Positions 27,070-35,841 of a DNA stretch of 64,000 bases are shown here, piece by piece. The translations under genes and the position numbers were made by a program. Source of the stretch: Brevundimonas sp. UBA5936 (GTDB taxonomy: Bacteria; Pseudomonadota; Alphaproteobacteria; Caulobacterales; Caulobacteraceae); contig DJDA01000115.1 in NCBI GenBank assembly GCA_002430835.1, positions 1-64,000 on the forward strand, given 5' to 3'. Below the pieces are notes generated by a model. That model made no database searches. It was not told the DNA's origin and worked only from the letters and a program-made list of their open reading frames with translations. The first letter of the stretch is position 1, and each line of letters starts with the position of its first letter.

Positions 27070-27951
27070 TCAGGCGAAACCGGGGTGGCGGGGCCAATCC
27101 CTCTGCTGGTTGCGGAACCAGGTCAGCTGGCGCTTGGCGTAGTTGCGGGTGGACTGCTTCACGGCGTCGACGGCGCCGTCCAGCGACAGCTCACCCGCCA
27201 GATGCGCCGCCAGTTCACGCACGCCGACCGCCTTCATGGCGGGCAAGTCCGGGTCCAGATCGCGGGCGACGAGCGCGCGCACCTCGTCCAGCGCGCCGTG
27301 CGCCATCATCAGGTCCACGCGCGCGTCGCATGAGGCGTAGAGGCGCTCGCGCGGGGGCTCAACGACGATGGCGTCATAGCTGTCGGGCGGCAGCAGCGGT
27401 TGCGTGTCGGCCTTCCAGGCGCTGAGCGCGCGGCCGCTGGCGTGATGCACGCTGAGAGCGCGAACCAGGCGCTGCCGATCGCCGGGAAAGACGGCGGCTT
27501 CAGCGGCGGGGTCGATTTCGCTCAGGCGGCGGCGAAAGGCGGTTTCGCCTTCAGCGTCGAACTCGGCCTGAACGGCATCGCGGGTTTCGACCGGTACGGG
27601 CGGAATATCGGCCAGCCCCTTGGTCAGGGCGTTGAAATAGAGGCCGGTGCCGCCGACCAGCAGGGCGGGGCGCCCCTCAGCCGCCAGTTCGGCCAGCAGA
27701 TCCATGACCGCCCGACTCCATCGACCGACCGACCAGGCGTCGACGGCGTTGGCCACGCCGTAGAGGCGATGCGAGATCGTAGCTTCATCCTCAGCCGAGG
27801 GGCGGGCGCTCAACACCCACAGGTCGGCGTACAATTGCTGGCTGTCGGCGTTGATGATGACGGCTTCCGTCTCGCGCGCGCGTTCCATCGCCAGGCGCGA
27901 CTTGCCCGAGGCGGTGGGCCCGGCGATCAGGGTGATGTGAGGCTGGGACAA
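27070..27951 (-). CDS. miaA: MiaA, tRNA dimethylallyltransferase
   Basis: 293 residues from TTG 27951; a GTG at 28023 would add 24 residues that look unlike protein and has no ribosome site, but neither start is certain. The P-loop is at the N-terminus (IAGPTASGKS), followed by NADSQQLYADL, LVGGTGLYFNAL and the C-terminal QSTRNYAKRQLTWFRNQ. MiaA transfers dimethylallyl to N6 of A37 in tRNAs reading UNN codons. It lies just upstream of ssrA on the same strand and is divergent from mrp. Confidence 0.94.
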   Translation of the reverse strand: MSQPHITLIAGPTASGKSRLAMERARETEAVIINADSQQLYADLWVLSARPSAEDEATISHRLYGVANAVDAWSVGRWSRAVMDLLAELAAEGRPALLVGGTGLYFNALTKGLADIPPVPVETRDAVQAEFDAEGETAFRRRLSEIDPAAEAAVFPGDRQRLVRALSVHHASGRALSAWKADTQPLLPPDSYDAIVVEPPRERLYASCDARVDLMMAHGALDEVRALVARDLDPDLPAMKAVGVRELAAHLAGELSLDGAVDAVKQSTRNYAKRQLTWFRNQQRDWPRHPGFA

Positions 27952-28037
27952 AGGATCAACTCGCGAACGGACGCTTAGGGCGATAGAACGCCCGTCACCG
28001 GCCCGGCAAGTCCGTCGGGCCACAAGGAGCTTCTATC

Positions 28038-29105
28038 GTGACCGACCGCGCCGCCGTTCTCGCCGCCCTCGACGCCGTGACCGACCCGAAGTCGGGCCAG
28101 GGCCTGGCGACGGCTGGGCTGGTGCAGGGTCTGGTCGTGGCCGATGGCCGTGCGGGCTTCGTCATGGAGGTGCCAGCCAAGGAAACGGCGCTGTACGCCC
28201 CCGTGCGCGATGCGGCCGAGGCGACGCTGAAGGCGATGCCGGGCATGGAGCGGGTGTCGGTCGTCCTGACCGCCGAGGCTGTGGCCGCCTCGCCGCGTCG
28301 CACCGCGGGCCTGTCGAAAGCCGCGACCGATCAGGGGCGGCCCAAGGCGCCGGTCCCGACGGATCGCCCCGCCTATGTGAAGCGCGTCCTGGCCGTGGCC
28401 AGCGGCAAGGGCGGCGTCGGCAAGTCGACGGTTGCGGTCAATCTAGCGGCGGCGTTGGCGGCGCGCGGCCTGTCGGTCGGGGTGTTGGACGCCGATGTCT
28501 ATGGCCCGTCCTTGCCGACCATGCTGGGCCTGTCGGGCCAGCCCGCCTATGAGGACGGGGCCATGGTTCCGCATACGGCGCACGGCCTGAAAGCCATGTC
28601 GGTCGGCCTGCTGACCAAGGCTGAGGACGCCATGATCTGGCGCGGGCCGATGGCGTCACAGGCCATTACCCAAATGCTGACCCAGACGCGCTGGGGGACG
28701 GAAGAACAGCCGCTGGACGTTCTGGTCATCGACCTGCCGCCGGGCACCGGCGACGTACAGCTGACCCTGATCCAGAAGACGCCGCTGGATGGAGCCGTGA
28801 TTGTCTCGACGCCTCAGGAAGTGGCCCTGGCCGATGCGCGCCGGGCGCACACCCTGTTCGCAAAGGTTGGCGTGCCGACCCTGGGTCTGATCGAGAACAT
28901 GAGCGGCGAGGTGTTCGGGACCGGCGGCGCCGAGGCCGAGGCCGCGCGTCTGGATGCGCGCTATCTGGGCGATCTGCCGCTGGACGGGGCGCTGCGCCGC
29001 GCGGGCGATGCGGGGCGGCCATTGGTCGCCGTTGACCCGCAGCACCCGGCGTCCGACCGTTTTCACCAGATCGCCGCGCAGGTCGCTGCGGCGCTGGGTC
29101 TCTGA
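28038..29105 (+). CDS. Mrp/NBP35-family P-loop ATPase lacking cysteines
   Basis: 355 residues. An N-terminal DUF59/MIP18-like domain (about 1-85) is joined by a linker to a deviant Walker A ATPase (SGKGGVGKSTVAVN, about 122-135) with VLDADVYGPSLPTML, IDLPPGTGDVQLTL and LIENMSG. Mrp/ApbC proteins carry iron-sulfur clusters between two subunits through a CxxC pair just after the ENMS motif. Here that segment reads MSGEVFGTGG, and the protein contains no cysteine at all, so it cannot hold a cluster by itself. A usp gene follows by eight to eleven bases. Confidence 0.9.
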   Translation: MTDRAAVLAALDAVTDPKSGQGLATAGLVQGLVVADGRAGFVMEVPAKETALYAPVRDAAEATLKAMPGMERVSVVLTAEAVAASPRRTAGLSKAATDQGRPKAPVPTDRPAYVKRVLAVASGKGGVGKSTVAVNLAAALAARGLSVGVLDADVYGPSLPTMLGLSGQPAYEDGAMVPHTAHGLKAMSVGLLTKAEDAMIWRGPMASQAITQMLTQTRWGTEEQPLDVLVIDLPPGTGDVQLTLIQKTPLDGAVIVSTPQEVALADARRAHTLFAKVGVPTLGLIENMSGEVFGTGGAEAEAARLDARYLGDLPLDGALRRAGDAGRPLVAVDPQHPASDRFHQIAAQVAAALGL

Positions 29106-29116
29106 AGGAGGGGGTG

Positions 29117-29539
29117 ATGGCGGAACAGGGAACGTCCGTGGTCGTCTGCGGCATCGACGGCAGCGCGCACGCCGAAGCGGCCGTGCGTCTGGCGGCGCAA
29201 CTGGCCAAGGCGAAGGGCGGCAAGCTGGCGCTGGTGGCGGTCAATCCGCTCAGTTCGGCCAGCGGGCACCCTGACATTCGCGCCTGGAAGGTCGAGGAGC
29301 AGGAGGCCATCCTGACCCGCTCGACGGCCGAGGCCCGCCGTCACTGCAAATCGGTCGAGGCGGTGACGATCGAGGGTCACGATGTCCCCGACGCCCTGAT
29401 CGCCGCCGCCGTTCAACTGGGTGCGGACCACATCGTCGTGGGTACGGGCGACCGCAAGGGCCTGGTCAACTGGCTGATCGGTTCGACCGCCAAGGCCGTG
29501 GCCGCCCGCGCGCCGGTCAGCGTGACGATCGCCCGCTAG
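29117..29539 (+). CDS. Universal stress protein (UspA family)
   Basis: 140 residues. A single Usp domain begins with VVVCGIDGSAHAEAAVRLA and ends with the ATP-binding-type motif VGTGDRKGLVNWLIGSTAKAV (quoted in parts: VGTGDRKG, LIGSTAKAV) and PVSVTIAR, close to the G-2x-G-9x-G(S/T) signature of nucleotide-binding members. The function is general stress tolerance; no specific substrate. ATG 29117 was preferred to the GTG one codon earlier. It is probably co-transcribed with mrp and convergent with ybjQ. Confidence 0.9.
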   Translation: MAEQGTSVVVCGIDGSAHAEAAVRLAAQLAKAKGGKLALVAVNPLSSASGHPDIRAWKVEEQEAILTRSTAEARRHCKSVEAVTIEGHDVPDALIAAAVQLGADHIVVGTGDRKGLVNWLIGSTAKAVAARAPVSVTIAR

Positions 29540-29541
29540 CT

Positions 29542-29862
29542 TCAGACGGGTTCGACCACCACGGCGGTGCCATAGGCCAGAACCTCGGTCACGCCGGGCA
29601 TGATCTCATTGGCGTCGTAGCGCATGGCCAGGATGGCGTTGGCGCCGATCTCCTGCGCGTGGACGATCAGGTCGTCATAGGCTTCCTGCCGCGCCGCCTC
29701 GGCCAGTTTGACATAGGCGCCGACCTTGCCGCCGATCATCGACTGCACCCCGCCGATGGCGTCGGAGATGACGTTGCGCGAGCGCACAGTGATGCCGCGC
29801 ACCACGCCCAGTTGGCGCACGACGCGATGACCGGCCAGGTCATTGGTGGTGGCGACGATCAT
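29542..29862 (-). CDS. YbjQ/DUF74 family protein
   Basis: 106 residues, the typical length, with the family motifs VRGITVRSRNVISD and GANAILAMRYDANEI. YbjQ proteins form pentamers and are sometimes called heavy-metal-binding domain proteins, but the function is unproven. It follows folA on the same strand by 17 bases, so both are likely one transcript. Confidence 0.92.
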   Translation of the reverse strand: MIVATTNDLAGHRVVRQLGVVRGITVRSRNVISDAIGGVQSMIGGKVGAYVKLAEAARQEAYDDLIVHAQEIGANAILAMRYDANEIMPGVTEVLAYGTAVVVEPV

Positions 29863-29879
29863 ACGGCTCTCCCTTAGAT

Positions 29880-30407
<528 letters not shown>

Positions 30408-30462
30408 GCTGATTGTCCGTTTGATGCTGGAACGTCACTTTCAAATGCCCTCGGAGCCCCGT

Positions 30463-31062
30463 GTGAACAAGTACGCCAAGCCCCTGATCGTCGGATTCAT
30501 CGTCCTGCTGGTCGTCTCCTTCCTTGTCGGCTTCCTGGGCGGAGCGGTCGGGGCGGACCTGGGCGTGTTGCCGATGATGGCGGGCCTCTTCTCCGGGGCC
30601 TTCACGGCCTACATTATGGCCAATCTGGCGGGAAACCGAGCCGGCGTCGCCGCGTCCGAGGCCGAACGCGCCAACGTCGCCAGCCTGACGCCGCCGCCCG
30701 GCAAGGCCCTGGTCATCGTCTATCGTGAGGGATTCGTGGCCATGGCGGCGGGCATGAACCTGGCGCTGGACGGCCGCGAGTTCGCCCAGATCAAGGGCGG
30801 CAAATTCACCGCCCTGGCGGTCGATCCGGGCGAGCATGAGCTATCGGCTGGCTTCGGCGGCCTGGCTGGCCCTCAGAACAACGCCGCGGTCGTCAGCTTC
30901 GTCGCGCGTGAAGGTCAGGCTTTCGCCTATCGGGCCACGGTGTCGATGGGCGCGGTCAAGAACAGCGTCGTGCTCGTGCCCGCGCCCGAAGACAGGGACG
31001 CGCTCAGCGCCAGGCTGGCGCGCATGCCGATGACGGCGCCGGACAGCGCCGCCTCGACCTGA
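30463..31062 (+). CDS. Membrane-anchored protein with DUF2846-like domain
   Basis: 199 residues from GTG 30463 (GGAG six to seven bases upstream); ATG 30424 is an alternative giving 13 more residues. Two hydrophobic segments at about 6-48 (LIVGFIVLLVVSFLVGFLGG and GVLPMMAGLFSGAFTAYIM) precede a beta-rich soluble domain with GKALVIVYREG, LALDGREFAQIKGGKF and VDPGEHELSA, the layout of DUF2846-type carboxypeptidase-like domains. The family assignment is tentative. It is divergent from folA and convergent with aqpZ. Confidence 0.7.
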   Translation: MNKYAKPLIVGFIVLLVVSFLVGFLGGAVGADLGVLPMMAGLFSGAFTAYIMANLAGNRAGVAASEAERANVASLTPPPGKALVIVYREGFVAMAAGMNLALDGREFAQIKGGKFTALAVDPGEHELSAGFGGLAGPQNNAAVVSFVAREGQAFAYRATVSMGAVKNSVVLVPAPEDRDALSARLARMPMTAPDSAAST

Positions 31063-31734
31063 TCAGGCGTCCGGCTCGAGCAGTTTCGAGCGGAACAGAA
31101 GACCGCCGATCACCGCGCCGATCGCCGGAGCGACGAAGAAGACCCAGACTTGGCTCAACGCCTGGCCTCCGACAAGCAGGGCGGGGCCGAAGCTGCGGGC
31201 TGGGTTGACCGACACGCCCGTCACCTGGATGCCGACGATGTGGATGACGGCCAGGGTGATGCCGATGGCGACCCCGGCGAAGGCGCCGTGTCCCTTGGCC
31301 CCCGTCACGCCTAGGATGGCGATCAGGAAGATGGCGGTCGCCACGACCTCGAAAACCAGGGCCGCGTGCAGGCCGTACCCGCCGGGCGATCCGGCGTCGA
31401 AGCCGTTCTGGCCCAGGCTGGCGAAGCCCGTCTTGGCGATCATGCCCAGGATGGCCGCGCCGATGATCGCGCCGATGAACTGGGCGATCCAGTAGACGAT
31501 CATGTCCTTGGCGCTCATCCGTCCGGCGACGAAGGCGCCCAGGCTGACGGCCGGATTGACGTGGCAGCCCGACACCGGCCCGATGCCATAGGCCATGGCC
31601 ACGATGGCGAACCCGAAGGCCAGGGCGATGCCCAACTGCCCGACGTGATCGAACCCGCCCAGCACGGCGGCCCCGCACCCGAAAAGCACCAGAACCAGCG
31701 TGCCGACCAGTTCGGCGGCGAACTTCTTGACCAT
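31063..31734 (-). CDS. aqpZ: Aquaporin Z
   Basis: 223 residues with six membrane helices and two NPA half-helices: GCHVNPAVSLG and SVNPARSFGPAL. The selectivity-filter positions fit a water-specific AqpZ (Phe, His, Arg), the Arg being in NPARS. It lets water equilibrate across the inner membrane during osmotic change. The ribosome site GGGAGGG is contained in a stem with an upstream CCCTCCC (see 31735-31784), so translation may be structure-controlled. Confidence 0.95.
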   Translation of the reverse strand: MVKKFAAELVGTLVLVLFGCGAAVLGGFDHVGQLGIALAFGFAIVAMAYGIGPVSGCHVNPAVSLGAFVAGRMSAKDMIVYWIAQFIGAIIGAAILGMIAKTGFASLGQNGFDAGSPGGYGLHAALVFEVVATAIFLIAILGVTGAKGHGAFAGVAIGITLAVIHIVGIQVTGVSVNPARSFGPALLVGGQALSQVWVFFVAPAIGAVIGGLLFRSKLLEPDA

Positions 31735-31784
31735 GAAACCCTCCCGTTTCCAGTCACCGCCTGATGGCGGATCGCAGGGAGGGT
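31735..31784 (-). promoter_or_regulatory. Leader hairpin covering the aqpZ ribosome-binding site
   Basis: Read on the minus strand, ACCCTCCC (31777-31784) pairs perfectly with GGGAGGGT (31738-31745), which is the Shine-Dalgarno sequence four bases from the aqpZ ATG. Between them sits a second perfect stem CCGCC-ATCA-GGCGG (31757-31770). The nested structure would hide the ribosome site and could act as a translational switch. Function is inferred from structure. Confidence 0.5.
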
Positions 31785-31825
31785 GCGCTCAAAACGCCAA
31801 ATTCGCCAGTCGTCGTTACGTGAGT

Positions 31826-32125
31826 TTACGTGTCAGCCTTCAACCAGCTCAGCCATTTGCGCTGCATGGCGGCGTTCAGGTCGACGCCGGCGCGGTCGCA
31901 GTAGATCAGCAGCATGCCCAGAACATCCGCCGCCTCATCGGCCAGGGCCTGAGCATCAGCGGCGCCGCGCGCCCGTTGGGTCAGGCGCAGATGCTCGGCG
32001 GTCAGCTCGCCCAGCTCTTCCTGCAGCTTTAGCAGGGCCCAGTCGCGATCGCGGTCTATGGAATGCTCGCGCGCATAGATGTCGGAGATGCGCAGGACAT
32101 CCGCCTGAAGGTCTGTGAGTTTCAT
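31826..32125 (-). CDS. MazG-like nucleotide pyrophosphohydrolase
   Basis: 99 residues with the all-alpha NTP pyrophosphohydrolase pattern: KLQEELGELTAEHLRL (the ExxE metal ligands) and LADEAADVLGMLLIY (the ExxD ligands). Family members hydrolyse nucleoside triphosphates to monophosphate and pyrophosphate, cleaning the dNTP pool. It is on the same strand as thyA and starts 16 bases after the thyA stop, so both probably lie in one operon for nucleotide metabolism. The nucleotide preference is unknown. Confidence 0.82.
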   Translation of the reverse strand: MKLTDLQADVLRISDIYAREHSIDRDRDWALLKLQEELGELTAEHLRLTQRARGAADAQALADEAADVLGMLLIYCDRAGVDLNAAMQRKWLSWLKADT

Positions 32126-32141
32126 CGGGGATCAGGCCGCC

Positions 32142-32999
32142 TCAGACGGCGACGGCGGCCTTGATGTGCGGCCAGGACTGGTAGTCGTTCAGCACGAAGT
32201 CCGACAGCTCGAAGCCGAACAGGTCGTCCTTGTCTGCCACGCTCAAGGTTGGCAGGGGCAGGGGGGCTCGGCTTAGTTGCAGCTCGGCCTGTTCCAGGTG
32301 GTTCAGATACAGATGAGCGTCGCCGAAGGTGTGGACGAAATCGCCCGGCTCCAGCCCCACGACCTTGGCCAGCATGTGCGTCAACAGGGCGTAGGAGGCG
32401 ATGTTGAACGGCACGCCCAGGAAAACGTCGGCCGAGCGTTGGTACAGCTGGCAGCTTAGCTTTCCGTCAGCGACGAAGAACTGGAACAGGCAGTGGCAGG
32501 GCGGCAGCGCCATGTCGTCCACATCGGCCGGGTTCCAGGCGCTGACAATGTGGCGGCGGCTGTTGGGGTTGGTCTTTAGGCCGTACACCAGCTTCTGGAT
32601 CTGGTCGATGCTCGCGCCGTTCGGGGCGGCCCAGGAGCGCCACTGCTTGCCATAGACGGGGCCAAGGTCGCCGTTCGCGTCGGCCCACTCGTCCCAGATG
32701 CTGACGCCGTTGTCCTTCAGCCAGGCGATGTTGGTCTCGCCGCGCAGGAACCACAGCAGCTCGATGAAGATCGACCGCGTATGCAGTTTCTTCGTCGTCA
32801 GCAGGGGGAAGCCCTTGGACAGATCGAAGCGCATCTGGCGCCCGAAGACGCCAAGCGTGCCGGTGCCGGTGCGGTCTTCACGCTGCACGCCGTTGTCGAG
32901 GATGTCCCGCAGCAGATTCAGATACTGCCACTCGGGATGGTCGGCGGGCGCGGCCGCCGTGCGGGCTTCAAGATCGGCGAGGGCGACTGCGGCGTTCAT
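32142..32999 (-). CDS. thyA: Thymidylate synthase
   Basis: 285 residues from ATG 32999; an ATG at 33056 would add 19 residues, and neither has a good ribosome site. Motifs are [19 protein letters not shown] (start of the core), [20 protein letters not shown] and the catalytic Cys in [14 protein letters not shown], then [19 protein letters not shown] (given as [16 protein letters not shown]). It methylates dUMP to dTMP using methylene-tetrahydrofolate, producing dihydrofolate for folA. The MazG-like gene follows. Confidence 0.97.
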   Translation of the reverse strand: MNAAVALADLEARTAAAPADHPEWQYLNLLRDILDNGVQREDRTGTGTLGVFGRQMRFDLSKGFPLLTTKKLHTRSIFIELLWFLRGETNIAWLKDNGVSIWDEWADANGDLGPVYGKQWRSWAAPNGASIDQIQKLVYGLKTNPNSRRHIVSAWNPADVDDMALPPCHCLFQFFVADGKLSCQLYQRSADVFLGVPFNIASYALLTHMLAKVVGLEPGDFVHTFGDAHLYLNHLEQAELQLSRAPLPLPTLSVADKDDLFGFELSDFVLNDYQSWPHIKAAVAV

Positions 33000-33052
33000 G
33001 AAGAGAGGATGCCGCTGATTCGCCGCCAACGGCAGGCGCCTGATTCGCTTGC

Positions 33053-33091
33053 TCACAGAAAAAGAGAAAGCGCCCGCCGAACGGCGGGCGC
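33053..33091 (-). terminator. Rho-independent terminator after the DUF924 gene
   Basis: On the minus strand a perfect 9-bp stem (GCGCCCGCC / GGCGGGCGC, loop GTTC) is followed by TTTCTCTTTTT. It lies between the DUF924 gene and thyA, so thyA must have its own promoter or use read-through. The T tract overlaps the possible upstream start of thyA. Confidence 0.8.
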
Positions 33092-33166
33092 CAAGCGTTC
33101 GTTCTGCTCCCAGCCGATGTTGTCGTCGCCGTCCAGAAAATTAGGACAACCAAAAGCGCCTAGATG

Positions 33167-33715
33167 TCATCCGGAAAAACCGCCTGAAACCAAAAACTCG
33201 GCCTCCTGCGGCGTCGTCTGACGGTACAGGCAGGCGTTTCTGTGGGGAAAACGACCGAAGCGGGCGATGATGTCGCGGTGGATGACGGCGAACCTGTAGG
33301 TTTCCGCTTCACGTTCTTCGTCTAGGAGGGTCAGCAACCATTCCTGGTCCTCCAAGGATTCAGCGTGCATCAGTGGCATCAAGATGAAGGCGCGCAGTTC
33401 CGGTGCGACGCTCTGGTCGTGGCCTCGTCGGATCGCCTCCTTCGCGAATCCGAGCGCCAGGGGATCGGTCGCGAACATATGGGCCGTGCCGCGAAAGGCG
33501 TTTCGAGGCAGTTGATCCAATAGAATGATCAGAGCGAGCGCCGACTCTGGCGCCTCGATCCAGTGATCCAGTTCGCGTCGCGCGGCGGCGTAGTGCGTGT
33601 CGCAACAGCGATCGGTGAAGGCGCGGTCGAATGCGGCGTCCTTGGCGAACCATTTATCCGGTCCAGCGCCGGACCAGAAATCCAGCACTTCAGAAGGGGT
33701 AAGGCGTTGCGTCAT
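33167..33715 (-). CDS. DUF924 family protein
   Basis: 182 residues with the DUF924 pattern: SEVLDFWSGAGPDKWFAKD at the N-terminus, ALALIILLDQLPRNAFRGT in the centre, and MPLMHAESLEDQE. These cytosolic all-helical proteins resemble tetratricopeptide repeats; function unknown. It is transcribed alone and ends at a strong terminator; its upstream neighbour on the plus-coordinate side is tRNA-Pro on the same strand. Confidence 0.92.
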   Translation of the reverse strand: MTQRLTPSEVLDFWSGAGPDKWFAKDAAFDRAFTDRCCDTHYAAARRELDHWIEAPESALALIILLDQLPRNAFRGTAHMFATDPLALGFAKEAIRRGHDQSVAPELRAFILMPLMHAESLEDQEWLLTLLDEEREAETYRFAVIHRDIIARFGRFPHRNACLYRQTTPQEAEFLVSGGFSG

Positions 33716-33790
33716 GCTGCGAGCCTAGCAGCGGCGCACGAAAAGGCACGACCTGAGCCGTGTCGCGTCTATTCACAATCCAGAGAAAAA

Positions 33791-33867
33791 TGGTCGGAGT
33801 GATAGGATTCGAACCTACGACCCCCGCGTCCCGAACGCGGTGCTCTACCAGACTGAGCCACACTCCG
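33791..33867 (-). tRNA. tRNA-Pro (CGG)
   Basis: The minus strand folds into a tRNA with acceptor CGGAGTG / CACTCCG, D arm GGCTCAGTCTGGTAGAGC, anticodon loop TTCGGGA (anticodon CGG, Pro), T arm with GTTCGAATC, discriminator A and encoded CCA. The first base C1 opposite G72 is the usual prokaryotic tRNA-Pro identity feature. Confidence 0.96.
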
Positions 33868-34086
33868 ACTTTCGCAAATCAAACGGTCCATGGGGCCGCC
33901 ATCTGCGTCGAGGAGGGGGCTTATAGCCATGCCGACCGGACCTCGCAAGCCGGTAAATGAGGCTCCGGAAAAAAGTCTCGGGTCGATAAAATTCTTTCCT
34001 TTTCAGGTGTTGCATCCCCCGGAGCCTTGGCGTAGATGACCGCTCCTCGCCGCAACGCACTGCGGCGGCGGGAAACACCGGACCGC

Positions 34087-34160
34087 TGGGGAATGGTGTA
34101 ATGGTAACACTACGGTTTTTGGTACCGTCATTCTAGGTTCGAGTCCTAGTTCCCCAGCCA
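34087..34160 (+). tRNA. tRNA-Gln (TTG)
   Basis: Acceptor TGGGGAA / TTCCCCA, D arm GGTGTAATGGTAACAC, anticodon loop TTTTGGT (anticodon TTG, Gln), T arm with GTTCGAGTC, discriminator G and encoded CCA. A CGCCC-TTCG-GGGCG hairpin about 20 bases downstream may end the transcript. Confidence 0.96.
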
Positions 34161-34462
34161 TCGGTTTTCGCTGAAGAAATCGCCCTTCGGGGCGTCCCTC
34201 CGAATATCATGACCTCAAGCTTCGTGGCGAAGAACAGCCGTCTTCGCCGACGGATGGTCGCGGCCAGTGAAATCCCCCCGATCGTTTGCGGAATCGAAAT
34301 AGCGTAGCCGTTCTTATCGCGTTGGCATGCGGCCGTGGCCGCTCGATTGGTGAGGATGTGCTCTTGAAGACTTGGTTCGGCGGAATCGCACAGCAGCGGC
34401 CTCTGCAACATGGCGTGACCTGCGCCTGTCATTCTCCCCAGGCGCAAAAGCTGCTGGCCCGC
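34161..34462. other. Intergenic region between tRNA-Gln and the amidohydrolase gene
   Basis: About 300 bases with no supported gene. It contains a small CGCCC-TTCG-GGGCG hairpin at 34182-34195, a likely tRNA terminator. The amidohydrolase frame runs open through 34286-34462, but those codons do not look like protein and the Tat signal begins only at 34463. The promoter of the amidohydrolase must lie here, but no convincing -35/-10 pair stands out. Confidence 0.5.
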
Positions 34463-35821
34463 ATGGAAGCAGGTCTGTCGCGGCGCTCCATTCTGGCTGG
34501 TGCGGCGGCGGGCTTCGCCGCGGCCGGACTTGGCGTCGCTTCGCCGGCGTTCGCCCAAGCGTCGGCCAAGCCGCGCCTGCTCGCCAATGTGCGGATCTTC
34601 GACGGAGCGAGCACCCGCCTGATCGAAGGCCGCAACGTCCTCATCGTCGGCGACATGATCCAGGCGTTGGTTCCGGCGGGCGAGATTGTCACGGACGCCG
34701 ATGTCGTGGATTGCGGCGGACGAGTTCTGATGCCGGGCATGATCGACGCCCACTGGCACACCATGCTGGCGGGCATTTCCCAGATGGCGGCGATGACCGC
34801 CGATATTCCCTATCTGCACCTCGTGGCGGCTCAGGAAGCCGAACGCACGGTGATGCGGGGTTTCACGACCGTTCGCGACATGGGCGGCCCCAGCTTTGCG
34901 TTGAAGCGGGCGATTGACGAAGGTCGTTTCGCCGGGCCGCGCATCTATCCGTCGGGCTCGATGATCTCGCAGACCTCGGGTCATGGCGACTTTCGGATGC
35001 GGGCTGATCTGCCCCGAACGTCCCAAAGCACGCTCAGCGTCGCCGAACAGGCTGGAATCGCCGCCATCGCCGACGGCGAGGCCGAGGTGCTGCGCCGTGT
35101 GCGTGAGCAGTTGATGCTCGGCGCCAGCCAGATCAAGATCCACGCAGGCGGCGGCGTCGCCTCGACCTACGATCCGGTCGACGCCCTGCAATATACGGAG
35201 GCCGAGATGAAGGCGGCGGTGGCGGCCGCCACCGACTGGGGCGTCTATGTCTGCGCTCACACCTATACGCCGGCAGGCATCCAGCGGGCGGTCGCCAGCG
35301 GCGTGAAATCCATCGAGCACGGGCAGATGGCGGACGAGGAGACCGTGCGGCGCATGGCGGACGCCGGCGCCTGGTGGAGCATCCAGCCCTTCCTGGCCGA
35401 TGAGGACGCCAATGTTTACCCCTCGCCTGAGCAGCGCGCCCAGCAGCAGACCATCGCTGAAGGCACGGCTCGCGCGGTCGAATGGGGCCGCATGCACAAG
35501 GTCAACATGGCCCTGGGCACGGATATCCTGTTCAGCCCCAAGGGCACGACGACACAGGGCAAGCAACTGGCCAAGTTCGCGCGCTGGTATGGCGCGGCGG
35601 AAGTGCTGCGGATGCTGACGGGCGGCAACGCAGAAATCCTGAATCTATCCGGCCCGCGTAACCCCTATCCGGCGAAGTTGGGGCGCATCGAGGCCGGCGC
35701 ATACGCCGACCTGCTGGTGGTCGAGGGCGATCCGTTGACGGACATCTCGGTGATCGCGGACCCCGACCGCACCATGAAGCTGATCATGAAGGCCGGGCGG
35801 GTTCACAAGAACACGCTCTAG
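34463..35821 (+). CDS. Tat-exported amidohydrolase (imidazolonepropionase-like)
   Basis: 452 residues from ATG 34463. A twin-arginine signal peptide is clear: SRRSILAGAAAGFAAAGLG, cleaved after FA-Q. The mature enzyme is a metal-dependent amidohydrolase with the HxH ligand pair in PGMIDAHWHTML, a Lys in QIKIHAGGGV (likely carboxylated or bridging), His in CAHTY and KSIEHGQ, and Asp in LGTDIL. It ends with the usual small beta-domain (GRIEAGAYADLLVVEGDPL, in parts). It hydrolyses an amide or peptide-like bond in the periplasm; prolidase-like or hydantoin-like substrates are possible. It faces the 5-oxoproline operon tail to tail. Confidence 0.88.
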   Translation: MEAGLSRRSILAGAAAGFAAAGLGVASPAFAQASAKPRLLANVRIFDGASTRLIEGRNVLIVGDMIQALVPAGEIVTDADVVDCGGRVLMPGMIDAHWHTMLAGISQMAAMTADIPYLHLVAAQEAERTVMRGFTTVRDMGGPSFALKRAIDEGRFAGPRIYPSGSMISQTSGHGDFRMRADLPRTSQSTLSVAEQAGIAAIADGEAEVLRRVREQLMLGASQIKIHAGGGVASTYDPVDALQYTEAEMKAAVAAATDWGVYVCAHTYTPAGIQRAVASGVKSIEHGQMADEETVRRMADAGAWWSIQPFLADEDANVYPSPEQRAQQQTIAEGTARAVEWGRMHKVNMALGTDILFSPKGTTTQGKQLAKFARWYGAAEVLRMLTGGNAEILNLSGPRNPYPAKLGRIEAGAYADLLVVEGDPLTDISVIADPDRTMKLIMKAGRVHKNTL

Positions 35822-35841
35822 GTCCGGCCCAGCTGGCGCTG

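Noticed and set aside
34209..34217. ATGACCTCA, identical to one half of the operator at 48977
   Set aside because: The second half of the inverted repeat is absent; one 9-base match in 64 kb can occur by chance.
34133..35566. 477-codon minus-strand frame
   Set aside because: Opposes the amidohydrolase gene and would run into tRNA-Gln; no recognisable domain.
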